Source: an uncultured Paracoccaceae bacterium | GTDB taxonomy: Bacteria; Pseudomonadota; Alphaproteobacteria; Rhodobacterales; Rhodobacteraceae | Direction of reading: 5' to 3' | Assembly: GCA_947488605.1 (NCBI GenBank) | Contig: CANKZJ010000009.1 | Span: 1 to 64,000, forward strand | Length of the DNA: 64,000 nt | In this document: positions 45,900-53,876 of the stretch, piece by piece | Layout of the letters: every line of letters begins with the position of its first letter | Position numbering within the stretch: position 1 is the first letter of the stretch | The notes under the pieces: generated by a model | Told to the model about the DNA's origin: nothing | What the model saw: the letters and a program-made list of their open reading frames with translations, nothing else | The model's database searches: none | Position numbers and translations under genes: made by a program

Positions 45900-47438
45900 T
45901 TATTCTAACGCTGCTGTTTTTTGGGCCTTAAGCGCATCTGCAAGAAACTTTGCGAATGGCACGATATCTTCTCGGACGCTCGCGGCTTCCAGCGCGGTCA
46001 TATAGGCAGCGCGGTTTTCGACTTTTATCACCGTCCATGGTTGTCCTGCTGCAGCCAACATCACATTCATCAAGAACCGAGCCGTACGGCCGTTCCCATC
46101 TAAGAACGGGTGTATGAATACAAAGATGAAATGACAGAGCACTACACGAACCGCAGGATTGGTCTCCACCCGTAGAAGCTCGAAGAACACTGGCATACAT
46201 TCACGAACGGCTTCGACGCTCATCGGCACATGCTGAGAGCCCCGAATATAGACTGGCGCGTTTCGATAGCCCGCAAGCTGCGCCGCCTGCAGTATGCCCG
46301 CCCCCACAGATGGCGTGAACAACGCCCGGTACCATGCTGTCAGATCACGCTCTGCGACTTCCCCAACATCTTCGCCTTCAAGAACGGCGCGCACGCTCTC
46401 ACGCACGCTTTGAAACGCCTCCCAGTAGCCGCGTGCCGCAAGTGCATCTTTCATCGCAAGATCTTCTTTGTCACCATCCGGGTTCCAACCTCCTGAGCGC
46501 ACTTTCTCAATCAGTTCGGGTGAGACCCGATAGCCCTCGATGGACAGCGAATGATAGGCATCGGTCACATAGATTTCATCCATCGCGGTCAGATAGGCTT
46601 CGGCATCATTTGTGATCGGCTGAGCGGCAGGAAAATGCGCGATCACTGCTTCGCGCATGGCTTCCCACTTTAACCGGATGCGGTGCACATGCGGTGACGT
46701 TTCCCGCCCGGCATTGAGGACAGTCACGCTTTCCGCTAACGGATCTCTCATCCGCACATCATGTGACGCCGCTTTCATAGTTGAGACGATTTCGTCGGCA
46801 ATTCTTGTCTTGCCAATACTTCGAAACGCCCCCGCCAATCGCCCTGCTGCACTGGTGTGCCCACCCTCCAAAAGTCGAGCCAAGAGGGCAGAAGCATCTG
46901 GTATAATCGCTAGGATTGTCCGCGCATCTGTCGCGTTCTGTTTGAAGAAATTTTCAGGAACAAGGATTAATGCCTCTTCTATTGAGAACAATCGTAACCC
47001 ATCTTTAACGACAAGCGCGTCTCCCCGCGCAAACGTCGCACGGGTCTCGAAGATCGAGGTCTTGTGTGGGAAGTCAGTTTTCATATTGCCTGCCTTCGGG
47101 GCTCGGACGAGCAGCTGTACCGGGACTGCCGTATCGCCTGCATGTAATTTCAGGGACTGCTCGGGTGACAACGACCAATCCTCACCAAATCGATCCGAGA
47201 GGTATTGGGCACAGAACCCCCAGAAGGAGGTGTACCAAGCAGTGCTTTCACCGACGCGTTCGTCAGGCCGGGACATTATGTACCAGCCTTTGATCACTTC
47301 TTTTATAAATCCGGCTTTCAGCAATCGCTCCCGATGGGTTCTGGTCAAATTGGTAGACCTGATAGCGATGACACCCCTTGACTGAAGGTCGCTGATAACC
47401 TCCAAGGACTCCGCCAATTTCTCCGCTGCACTTGCCAT
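45900..47438 (-). CDS. Fic-domain AMP-transferase with AbiEi-like N-terminal domain
   Basis: A 512-aa protein. The first 60 residues (LQSRGVIAIRSTNLTRTHRERL, in part, then EVIKGWYIM) resemble the winged-helix N-terminus of AbiEi-type antitoxins. A middle domain follows, and the C-terminal half is a Fic domain with the complete active site HPFLDGNGRTAR at H443. A class-II inhibitory motif, SLSIEG with E301, precedes it, so the enzyme carries its own autoinhibition. Fic enzymes transfer AMP to target-protein hydroxyls. GGAGGGTTTGTGAG precedes the ATG. A 24-bp-period repeat array upstream suggests autoregulation by the N-terminal DNA-binding domain. Confidence 0.87.
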   Translation of the reverse strand: MASAAEKLAESLEVISDLQSRGVIAIRSTNLTRTHRERLLKAGFIKEVIKGWYIMSRPDERVGESTAWYTSFWGFCAQYLSDRFGEDWSLSPEQSLKLHAGDTAVPVQLLVRAPKAGNMKTDFPHKTSIFETRATFARGDALVVKDGLRLFSIEEALILVPENFFKQNATDARTILAIIPDASALLARLLEGGHTSAAGRLAGAFRSIGKTRIADEIVSTMKAASHDVRMRDPLAESVTVLNAGRETSPHVHRIRLKWEAMREAVIAHFPAAQPITNDAEAYLTAMDEIYVTDAYHSLSIEGYRVSPELIEKVRSGGWNPDGDKEDLAMKDALAARGYWEAFQSVRESVRAVLEGEDVGEVAERDLTAWYRALFTPSVGAGILQAAQLAGYRNAPVYIRGSQHVPMSVEAVRECMPVFFELLRVETNPAVRVVLCHFIFVFIHPFLDGNGRTARFLMNVMLAAAGQPWTVIKVENRAAYMTALEAASVREDIVPFAKFLADALKAQKTAALE

Positions 47439-47465
47439 CTCACAAACCCTCCACCTGTTCGGTCG

Positions 47466-47555
47466 TTAGGGTTTGAAGCTGTAGAATGTTTAGGGTTTCA
47501 TGTCGATTGTTTTTTAGGTTTTTGAGTTGCGCAATCTTTAGGATATTAAACCCTA
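47466..47555. repeat. Four phased 24-bp repeats upstream of the Fic gene
   Basis: TTAGGGTTT at 47466 and 47490, TTAGGTTTT at 47514 and TTAGGATAT at 47538 begin at exactly 24-bp intervals. An inverted copy, AAACCCTA, ends the array at 47548-47555. They lie 28-117 bases upstream of the Fic start and probably overlap its promoter. They are best read as operator repeats; iterons are a less likely alternative since a repABC origin is present. Confidence 0.65.
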
Positions 47556-47709
47556 TCGAGAAAAAACGGCACCGTACATGTCATCCTTGACGTACAAATA
47601 TACGTTTTCTGCGCTGTGCAAAGACACGTAACCTCTGTCGATCATTACCGCGCTTACCCTGCTTCACTTAAAATACTATCAGATCGCGTGCCTTATGACC
47701 CAGCAGGCA

Positions 47710-48309
47710 TTATTCATCAATGACGCCCACCCCCGCGTCGTCCAGCTGCTCGCGATCTGGCAGATCACGCAGACTCTGCAGATCAAACGCCACGAGAAAC
47801 TTCTCCGTCGTCACGAAGGTGTATGGCGCACCACGGCGCGGACTGCGTGGACCGGTCGCGATGAGATCCCGCGCATGCAGCCGCCCAATCAAGTCACGGC
47901 TGACTTCCTTGCCAAAAATATCCTTCAGCCCGTCGCGGGTAATCGGCTGGTTGTAGGCGACGGCGGCCAGCACGGCGACGTCGAATTCCCGCAAATCCAA
48001 ATCCTGTCCGCCCACATCCGCCGCGGCGCGGATCACAGCAGCATAAGTCGCGCGCGTCCGCAACATCCAGCCACCAGCAACGGCCGCAACCTCATAGGGG
48101 CGGTCGGCCACATCCGCGATGAGATCCTCAATCAACAAATCAACCGAGGCCTGCTTCCCAACAACGCGCGCCAGATCCTCGCGCGGGACCGGCGAGGCAG
48201 AGGCAAACAATACTGCCTCGATCCGGCGCATCCATTCGCGCCAACGCAGTTCAGCCGGTAGCTCCTCGAGCTCGCGGTCAATATCTGCGTCAGGCCGATC
48301 CTTTGCCAT
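47710..48309 (-). CDS. SMC-Scp complex subunit ScpB-like protein
   Basis: A 199-aa protein with the ScpB winged-helix pair: RRIEAVLFASASPVPREDLARVV in part, then AVLAAVAYNQPITRDGLKDIFGKEVS in part. Chromosomal ScpB is a kleisin-associated subunit of the SMC condensin. This plasmid form lacks a neighbouring scpA or smc and is instead linked to DUF1403 and a recombinase gene. The ATG starts one base after the DUF1403 stop. It may help condense or segregate the plasmid; that is inference. Confidence 0.87.
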   Translation of the reverse strand: MAKDRPDADIDRELEELPAELRWREWMRRIEAVLFASASPVPREDLARVVGKQASVDLLIEDLIADVADRPYEVAAVAGGWMLRTRATYAAVIRAAADVGGQDLDLREFDVAVLAAVAYNQPITRDGLKDIFGKEVSRDLIGRLHARDLIATGPRSPRRGAPYTFVTTEKFLVAFDLQSLRDLPDREQLDDAGVGVIDE

Positions 48310-48310
48310 A

Positions 48311-49213
48311 TCAGACCCCGTAAAGCCGGAACGTGTCGCGCCCAGTCAATTCCCGCATCACGCCCAGATCAACCAACCGATCACAGAGCCGCCGCGCCGC
48401 ACGGTCACTCATGCCCACACCTGGAACACCCAAAGCGATTGCCGGCGACAGGGCATCTTTGGTCAGGAACAGGGCGACCGCATCCCCTGCCCCCTTCGCG
48501 CGCAGCTTTGGAACGACGGCCTGCAGGTGCGCTGCGCGACGGGTTAGATCAAACGCGATCGGAAGCGTCGCACCAATTGAGGCGACCAGTGCTTTATGAC
48601 AGGCCAGCTGCAGGTCCGCGCCCTGCAAGCGCAGATCGCGCGATTTCAACCCAACCGCCAGAAGCGGCAGCACGTGCGTCCATCCCAAAGACTGCGCCAA
48701 GACGGCATCGGCCAGGATCAACGCCATGACCTCCTCACGCGGATGCGCGGCCAGAACCGCTTCTAGTACTGTCGCGGCGCGCATGACGGGCCCACCCCGC
48801 TCCGTATCCAGCCAAGTGGCAATCTGTTCAGCGGTTACGGAAGGCAACGCGCGCTGCAGTGCTTTCACCGAGACAGGTCGCGCCACAGCCCGCTGCCATT
48901 GTAGATAGATTGCACCGGCCGGTCCAGGTTGGTCGCCCGGCCTCAGCAGATGCACCGCGTCCCGGAGCTCTGCTGCCCTTTCGGGTCGGCCCAACAGACG
49001 CATGCACGCCTCTGACGCGGTCAGACTCAGCCTGTCGCGCAACAAGGCATGGGGGACATCCGCACGCCCCACCACAAGATGCAGCGTGGCCAGCGCCGCC
49101 CCTGACAAAAACGCCACATCTTCAAGGGTTTCCGCACGCGCAGAGGTGACCCACGGCGGCATCCGGGGTAGTGTGTCGTGAGCGTCGGCAAGGTTTGGTT
49201 GGGTAAATGCCAT
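48311..49213 (-). CDS. DUF1403 family protein
   Basis: A 300-aa, mostly helical protein rich in Ala, Leu and Arg. Features recalled for DUF1403 include PPWVTSARAETLEDVAFLSGAALATLH in part, DRLSLTASEACMRLLGRPERA and the C-terminal MSDRAARRLCDRLVDLGVMREL in part, which looks like a winged helix. The biochemical role is unknown. It forms a two-gene operon with the ScpB-like gene (one-base gap) and is divergent from the tyrosine recombinase across a 126-bp gap with a long palindrome. Confidence 0.78.
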   Translation of the reverse strand: MAFTQPNLADAHDTLPRMPPWVTSARAETLEDVAFLSGAALATLHLVVGRADVPHALLRDRLSLTASEACMRLLGRPERAAELRDAVHLLRPGDQPGPAGAIYLQWQRAVARPVSVKALQRALPSVTAEQIATWLDTERGGPVMRAATVLEAVLAAHPREEVMALILADAVLAQSLGWTHVLPLLAVGLKSRDLRLQGADLQLACHKALVASIGATLPIAFDLTRRAAHLQAVVPKLRAKGAGDAVALFLTKDALSPAIALGVPGVGMSDRAARRLCDRLVDLGVMRELTGRDTFRLYGV

Positions 49214-49288
49214 GTCGCAAGCCTATCTCAGCACGGCGCTTTTATCCAGAAAATAGCACCTAAACCGCCTCACCCTGTTGTTCCTTTC

Positions 49289-49319
49289 TATGTCCAATAA
49301 GTTTGCCTTATCGGACATA
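49289..49319. promoter_or_regulatory. 31-bp palindrome between DUF1403 and the recombinase
   Basis: TATGTCCAATAAG (49289-49301), TTTGC, CTTATCGGACATA (49307-49319): 13-bp arms with one mismatch around a 5-bp centre. Read as recombinase arms, ATAA and TTAT flank a 7-bp centre, recalling dif/lox-type sites. It stands 20 bases before the recombinase ATG, so it could be its crossover site, an operator, or both. Confidence 0.6.
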
Positions 49320-49339
49320 TGTGGGCTAGGCTCAGAACC

Positions 49340-50458
49340 ATGAGCAAACCACCCGAAAACCAGTCCCCAAACGCCGGGAAATCAAGTTCAGCGACTTCCG
49401 GCGCAACAGATGATACTCAGTGCGACGAGAGAGATCGCTCGAGCCGGGATTCGATCACCCTGCCCGCACATGTCGCCGGCTCCGGCACCCTCGATCGGCT
49501 TGTCGACACCGCCCGGGACTACGCCAGGGCCGCGACGGCCGAGAACACCAACAAGGCCTACGCGGCAGACTGGAAAAACTTCGCGCGATGGTGCAGGCTG
49601 AAAGGGACAGAACCGCTCCCGCCCTCGCCAGAGATGATCGGGCTTTACCTCGCTGATCTGGCCGGCGGATCGGGCCCCTCCCCTGCTCTATCGGTCAGCA
49701 CCATTGAACGTCGGCTTTCCGGACTTGCTTGGAACTATGCGCAGCGCGGGTTCACCCTTGATCGCAAGAACCGCCACGTCGCCACGGTGCTGGCCGGGAT
49801 CAAACGCAAACACGCGCGCCCGCCGGTACAGAAAGAAGCGATCCTGCCCGAGGACATCCTCGCCATGGTCGCGACACTTGGCTTCGACCTCCGTGGGTTG
49901 CGCGATCGCGCCATCCTGCTTTTGGGATATGCGGGTGGCCTGCGCCGTTCCGAAATCGTCAGCCTCGACGTCGGGAAAGATGACACGATTGGGTCCGGCG
50001 GCTGGATCCAAATCCTCGAAGATGGCGCCGTGCTGACCCTAAACGCCAAGAGTGGTTGGCGCGAGGTAGAAACCGGGCGCGGATCATCGGAACAGACCTG
50101 CCCTGTACATGCCCTTGAACAATGGCTGCATTTTGCAAAGATCGACTTTGGACCGGTCTTCGTGCGCACCGCGCGCGATGGCAAAACGGCGCTGGACGCA
50201 AGGCTCAGTGACAAACATGTGGCCCGCCTCATCAAGACGACCGTGCTGACCAGCGGCATCCGTGCGGACCTGCCCAAGAAAGATCGCCTCGCCTTGTTCT
50301 CGGGCCACAGCCTGCGCGCCGGTCTGGCCAGCAATGCTGAGGTTGATGAGCGTTATGTCCAGAAACAACTCGGACATACTTCGGCCGAGATGACCCGCCG
50401 GTATCAGCGGCGAAGGGACCGGTTCCGCGTGAATTTGACCAAGGCGGCGGGGCTGTAA
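49340..50458 (+). CDS. Tyrosine recombinase (plasmid resolvase-like)
   Basis: A 372-aa tyrosine recombinase with a disordered Ser/Asp-rich N-terminus, a core-binding SAM-like domain (RAATAENTNKAYAADWKNFARWC in part) and a complete catalytic domain: R in GGLRRSE, K in NAKSG, HSLRAG (HxxR), LGHTSAEMT and nucleophile Y in RRYQRRRD. The ATG at 49340 is preferred over one at 49319, which would lie inside the palindrome. Being next to ScpB, DUF1403 and repABC, it probably resolves plasmid multimers, like XerC/D or Cre. Confidence 0.88.
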   Translation: MSKPPENQSPNAGKSSSATSGATDDTQCDERDRSSRDSITLPAHVAGSGTLDRLVDTARDYARAATAENTNKAYAADWKNFARWCRLKGTEPLPPSPEMIGLYLADLAGGSGPSPALSVSTIERRLSGLAWNYAQRGFTLDRKNRHVATVLAGIKRKHARPPVQKEAILPEDILAMVATLGFDLRGLRDRAILLLGYAGGLRRSEIVSLDVGKDDTIGSGGWIQILEDGAVLTLNAKSGWREVETGRGSSEQTCPVHALEQWLHFAKIDFGPVFVRTARDGKTALDARLSDKHVARLIKTTVLTSGIRADLPKKDRLALFSGHSLRAGLASNAEVDERYVQKQLGHTSAEMTRRYQRRRDRFRVNLTKAAGL

Positions 50459-50669
50459 TCATAACCTGGCCAATGCTTCTTAATGAAAATCAGCTTTCTC
50501 ATCTGATTTACGAAAATTACGCACCGCCGTTGCCCAAGGCTCGGAAAGGAAAGCGGGTTGCGAAGATCGTAGCAGGTCTAGCACCAAGTTAGTCTCCTCG
50601 CGCACGCGGAGCGAAAGTCAGGTTTCCACCCCTCATGCATCCAGCTACACGATGACCCAACGCTACAAA

Positions 50670-50957
50670 TCATCTCAGCAATTCCTGCACAACAGACGGC
50701 TTCTTGGCGATAATCGCGAGTAACACCTGTGCTGGTCCCGTAGGGCTGCGGCGCCCATGCTCCCAATTCAGCAAAGTTCCCTTCGCGACACCAATGCTGC
50801 GCGCGAACGCGGCTTGTGAAAGTCCCGTCTGCGCCCGGATATCGGCGACATTGATGTCAGGCACGGCGATCTCTCGCACACGGGCATCACCCCCCTGCCC
50901 CTTTGAGAACGCTTTGGCCTCTTCAAGCCCCTGTCGAATACTGTCAAAAGCACTCAT
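50670..50957 (-). CDS. XRE-type antitoxin (HigA-like)
   Basis: A 95-aa helix-turn-helix protein: DIRAQTGLSQAAFARSIGVAKGTLLNWEHGRR in part is a standard XRE domain and the C-terminus ends AKKPSVVQELLR. It lies downstream of the RelE-like toxin and overlaps it by four bases, the toxin-first order of HigBA-type systems. It should neutralise the toxin and repress the operon by binding the upstream palindromes. Confidence 0.9.
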   Translation of the reverse strand: MSAFDSIRQGLEEAKAFSKGQGGDARVREIAVPDINVADIRAQTGLSQAAFARSIGVAKGTLLNWEHGRRSPTGPAQVLLAIIAKKPSVVQELLR

Positions 50958-51295
50958 TTTTTGTCACTCCACATCGCTACAATTTCTTTGCTCAGACCAA
51001 CCGCGTCAGCCTGTTCTTTTGTTGAAAGGTTCGCCTTTTCATTCTTTGCAAACACCGTGATCAAAAAGATCGGCATGTGGCGCCCACCAAAGACATACAT
51101 CGTGCGAAACCCACCGCTTTTGCCACCATCAGCGCGCGGAATACGCACTTTGCGCAATCCACCACCAAGAGAAATCCCCGCCTCCGGGTTTTCGGCAATC
51201 CAGACGATCGCCGCTTCCCGCTCAGCATCAGACATGATCGCTTTTGCACGACGCTGAAATTCCGGCAGCTCAACCACGGTTTGCAACTTGGTCAT
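50954..51295 (-). CDS. RelE/HigB-family toxin
   Basis: A 113-aa protein with the RelE-type fold pattern: VVELPEFQRRAKAIMSDAERE in part, then LRKVRIPRADGGKSGGFRTMYVF and FLITVFAKNEKANLS. The basic residues (K, R in these strands) fit an mRNA interferase acting at the ribosome. I chose the ATG at 51295, preceded by AGGGGAA; an earlier start adds 26 non-family residues. The pair sits between repC and the recombinase and probably stabilises the plasmid by post-segregational killing. Confidence 0.88.
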   Translation of the reverse strand: MTKLQTVVELPEFQRRAKAIMSDAEREAAIVWIAENPEAGISLGGGLRKVRIPRADGGKSGGFRTMYVFGGRHMPIFLITVFAKNEKANLSTKEQADAVGLSKEIVAMWSDKK

Positions 51296-51309
51296 GAAGT
51301 ATATTCCCC

Positions 51310-51338
51310 TGACGTATATGTCAATGGCACATAGCCAT
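51310..51338. promoter_or_regulatory. Operator palindromes of the toxin-antitoxin operon
   Basis: TGACGTATATGTCA (51310-51323) and ATGGC-N5-GCCAT (51324-51338) lie side by side just upstream of the toxin start and downstream of repC. They are likely binding sites for the XRE antitoxin and overlap the expected promoter. Confidence 0.45.
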
Positions 51339-51356
51339 GCATCATATGCGTTAAAT

Positions 51357-52700
51357 TCACGCCGCCGCCTCACTCAGACGGCCAAAGAAACTGCGTTCCA
51401 GATGCAGCTCCCCTGCGCCGGCCTTTTGCACCATACCGCGCAAATATCCACCTGGCGAAGCAACCTCGCCGGCAGCATGTTTCTCAAACACAAGCACAAG
51501 GGCCGCGGTGGCCACCTGTTTGCCCATTTGTTCCTGTGCCACGTTCCACGCGTGCTCAGAAATCCCGATCATCGGTCGTAGCTGCCCTGCTACACGGTGC
51601 AGATCACCCCAATCCTTGAGGTATCCACCCATGTTGCGGGCCCAGGATGCAAATTCGGGACAGGCCTGCATGACAACAGGCAAATCAAGTGCTGCCCGTT
51701 TTTTGCGCACGTCAGCAACCCAGTTTTCAAGCTCCGTATCAACTTGGCTCCTTGGTGGCAGGTTAGGCTCCACGCTCGCCGCGTCCTCTTTTTCAGAGGA
51801 ATTACAAGTTACAGGAAAGCGTTGATTTGTAACTAGTATATGGGGGTCAGAATTGACCCCGCTGGGGTTCAATTCTTTATCTTTGTGTGGATCCTGTTCA
51901 ACTGTTTCACAAGTGTTTTCCACAACCTCTTCAGGCTGACATGCCTTCAGATACGCCGTTTCAACCCGGCACTGCAGCTCTTTAAACCACCCCAAGAGGC
52001 GCATTAGATGCTTAGAGGCAGTGTTCCGACGCGGCAGACGGTTCAACAGATCCTCGAACAGGCCGGACATTTGCGTCCAGGGGCCGCTGAGAGCGCCGCT
52101 CAGCGCCGCTTCGATGCGCGCACGGATCATCCGGCGCGACACGGTGATCTGACGCTTAAGGCGCTGACACAGCGCGCGCTCGGCCTGCAACAGGGCTTGT
52201 AGCTGCTCAAATTCCTCGACTCGGGCCGACAATGGCGACAAATCAAAGCCGTAGGCCTCTACAATGGCGCCCTCAGCGTCCCTGTGGCCCCAACGCTTGC
52301 CATTGGGGCTGTCTTTAAAGGCAATGACGCCTGCTTCGGCCAAGCGGCGCGCATGCCGTTTCAGCGCAGACAACGAAAATCCCGTCTGTTCCATCAGATA
52401 GGCGTTCGAGGCCCAGACAATGGGCCGCCGGCCCTCTTCCCAGTCTTGGGACTGCGTAAAGGCCCCCAGCGTGTCCAGGAGCATCATATCGCCCGCCTTA
52501 AGGCCGATACGGGCGCCGACGCGCTTGACGGCCACAAAGGCCCTGCCCTTTTCAACAGCACGCGCCGCACCTTTCTCGGCCAGCGCATCCGCTTGCAAAA
52601 GTGCCGGTGATACATGCCGCCATCCATTTGGCACAGCAAGATCTGTCCGGAACCCGCGAGGTCCAGTTGCCCCTTGGGGCGTTTCCATAGATTGATCCAT
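51357..52700 (-). CDS. repC: Plasmid replication initiator RepC
   Basis: A 447-aa initiator of the repABC family. The N-terminal half has the expected helix-turn-helix region (GARIGLKAGDMMLLDTLGAF, then SNAYLMEQTGFSLSALKRHARRL in part) and the pattern GVIAFKDSPNGKRWGHRD typical of RepC. In this family the replication origin lies inside repC itself. It is the last gene of the repABC operon, separated from repB by a 207-bp gap with a predicted antisense RNA. Start at 52700 has only a weak ribosome site, as expected if translation is controlled by leader RNA folding. Confidence 0.93.
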   Translation of the reverse strand: MDQSMETPQGATGPRGFRTDLAVPNGWRHVSPALLQADALAEKGAARAVEKGRAFVAVKRVGARIGLKAGDMMLLDTLGAFTQSQDWEEGRRPIVWASNAYLMEQTGFSLSALKRHARRLAEAGVIAFKDSPNGKRWGHRDAEGAIVEAYGFDLSPLSARVEEFEQLQALLQAERALCQRLKRQITVSRRMIRARIEAALSGALSGPWTQMSGLFEDLLNRLPRRNTASKHLMRLLGWFKELQCRVETAYLKACQPEEVVENTCETVEQDPHKDKELNPSGVNSDPHILVTNQRFPVTCNSSEKEDAASVEPNLPPRSQVDTELENWVADVRKKRAALDLPVVMQACPEFASWARNMGGYLKDWGDLHRVAGQLRPMIGISEHAWNVAQEQMGKQVATAALVLVFEKHAAGEVASPGGYLRGMVQKAGAGELHLERSFFGRLSEAAA

Positions 52701-52747
52701 ATTTGTCAGAACGCTGCAGATACCCGTTCGCCCAAAGGCGTTTTTTG

Positions 52748-52776
52748 TTGTGCGGTGATTCGCGGACTGCTAAGAT
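52748..52776 (+). promoter_or_regulatory. Predicted promoter of the repABC antisense RNA
   Basis: TTGTGC (52748-52753), 17 bases, TAAGAT (52771-52776) on the strand opposite to repABC, positioned in the repB-repC gap where antisense RNA promoters of this plasmid family lie. Confidence 0.55.
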
Positions 52777-52782
52777 TGAAGT

Positions 52783-52857
52783 GCGAAGACAATCTGCGCC
52801 TTGGATTTTATCTGGGCGTTGCAGCCCTCGGAACTCCGGTTTCGAGGGTTTCTTTTT
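52783..52857 (+). ncRNA. Predicted counter-transcribed RNA controlling repC
   Basis: A transcript from the promoter above would start near 52783 and end at a strong rho-independent terminator: CCCTCG (52825-52830) pairing with CGAGGG (52843-52848), with an inner AAC/GTT pair, then TTTCTTTTT. The length of about 75 nt, strand and place fit the ctRNA known from repABC plasmids, which binds the repC leader and lowers initiator synthesis. Boundaries are inferred. Confidence 0.6.
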
Positions 52858-52896
52858 GCGTTATCCTCCTTGTCTGCTCATGTCCTCAATGAAGCC

Positions 52897-52912
52897 GTTA
52901 ACAGCTGTTAAC
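52897..52912. promoter_or_regulatory. parS: parS-type palindrome 1
   Basis: GTTAACAGCTGTTAAC, a perfect 16-bp palindrome. It contains the repB stop codon. Identical copies lie at 53664 and 55206. Confidence 0.85.
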
Positions 52913-53876
52913 CGCCCTTACCCTCCGATCCGTTTTGGAATGATCGATAGGATTCTGTGATCAGACGGTCGATGTTTTCATCAAACCAATCTGCAAATGC
53001 TGTGGCGTCCCCTGCCCGCTTGACAGTCACTGTGACGGATGACTTTGTCGATTTCACCACTGCGCCATCTACAGGTGCGCGCTGTACGGGCCGTGCTTCT
53101 TTCGCACCGCGTTTGCCCAAACTGGCCAACACAGCCTGTAGCCGCGCGTCTGAACCAGCACCCTCTGGGGCACCGTTTAGAACCTTCATCGCATCGGTGT
53201 TTGTCAGCGCGCCACTCTCAAACGCTGCGGCAAGCGTCATCCATTTCGGCCGCCCTGCCCCATGTGCCGGACCAATCGCTTCGCCCACACGGTCCGGGAT
53301 CAACCGCGCCACGCGTTCCAACTGGGACAATGTGTTCTTGCTGATCGACAAAGCCTGCTGGGCCTGTTCACGCGAATGCCCCTGATCCAGAATGGCCTGC
53401 GCAAAGCGTGCGCGCTCATAAAAGCTCAGGTCCTGACGGCTGGCATTCTCAAGCCCTTTGGCGATCAAGGCTTCGCTGTCGTCCAAGGTACGGATCAGCG
53501 CTTTGACGGGTACGTCCAGCTGCTGGCACGCCAGAATGCGCCGCCGGCCATAAACGACCTCAAACTTGCCGTCGTGTTTGCCAGCGGGTCGCAACAAGAC
53601 GGGCACTTGTTGGCCGCTTTGTTTGATGCTTTCCACAAGGTCCAAAACGTCTTCTTCGCCGCTGTTAACAGCTGTTAACTCCAGCCGGTCCTGTGGGCCC
53701 CAAGGCAGGATCAACGCGGTATCAATGTCTTGGATGCCACCCAATCCGGCGCGCACGGACCCAACAGTACCCTTTGGCAATGACCTGTGCGCACGGTTCT
53801 GCCCGATCGGGGCCTCACCTTCGGTTGCGGCCGAAATTGCCGCCATGATCCCGGTCTTATTCTTGTTCAGTGCCAT
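52908..53876 (-). CDS. repB: Plasmid partitioning protein RepB (ParB family)
   Basis: A 322-aa ParB-family protein. It has the CTP-binding/nuclease-like segment around residues 85-120 with the GRRR motif (FEVVYGRRRILACQQL), then the central helix-turn-helix (SISKNTLSQLERVARLIPD) that recognises parS, and a C-terminal dimerisation part. It begins overlapping the repA stop by one base, and its own stop lies within a parS palindrome. It loads on parS and works with RepA to segregate the plasmid. Confidence 0.94.
   Translation of the reverse strand: MALNKNKTGIMAAISAATEGEAPIGQNRAHRSLPKGTVGSVRAGLGGIQDIDTALILPWGPQDRLELTAVNSGEEDVLDLVESIKQSGQQVPVLLRPAGKHDGKFEVVYGRRRILACQQLDVPVKALIRTLDDSEALIAKGLENASRQDLSFYERARFAQAILDQGHSREQAQQALSISKNTLSQLERVARLIPDRVGEAIGPAHGAGRPKWMTLAAAFESGALTNTDAMKVLNGAPEGAGSDARLQAVLASLGKRGAKEARPVQRAPVDGAVVKSTKSSVTVTVKRAGDATAFADWFDENIDRLITESYRSFQNGSEGKGG
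53664..53679. promoter_or_regulatory. parS: parS-type palindrome 2, inside repB
   Basis: GTTAACAGCTGTTAAC, identical to the other two copies, here within the repB coding sequence, where it encodes part of the residues ELTAVNSG. Confidence 0.82.

Noticed and set aside
47466..47555. Telomere-like or iteron interpretation of the TTAGGGTTT repeats
   Set aside because: A repABC origin is already present and the repeats lie in a promoter region, so operators are more likely than iterons; telomeric similarity is coincidence.
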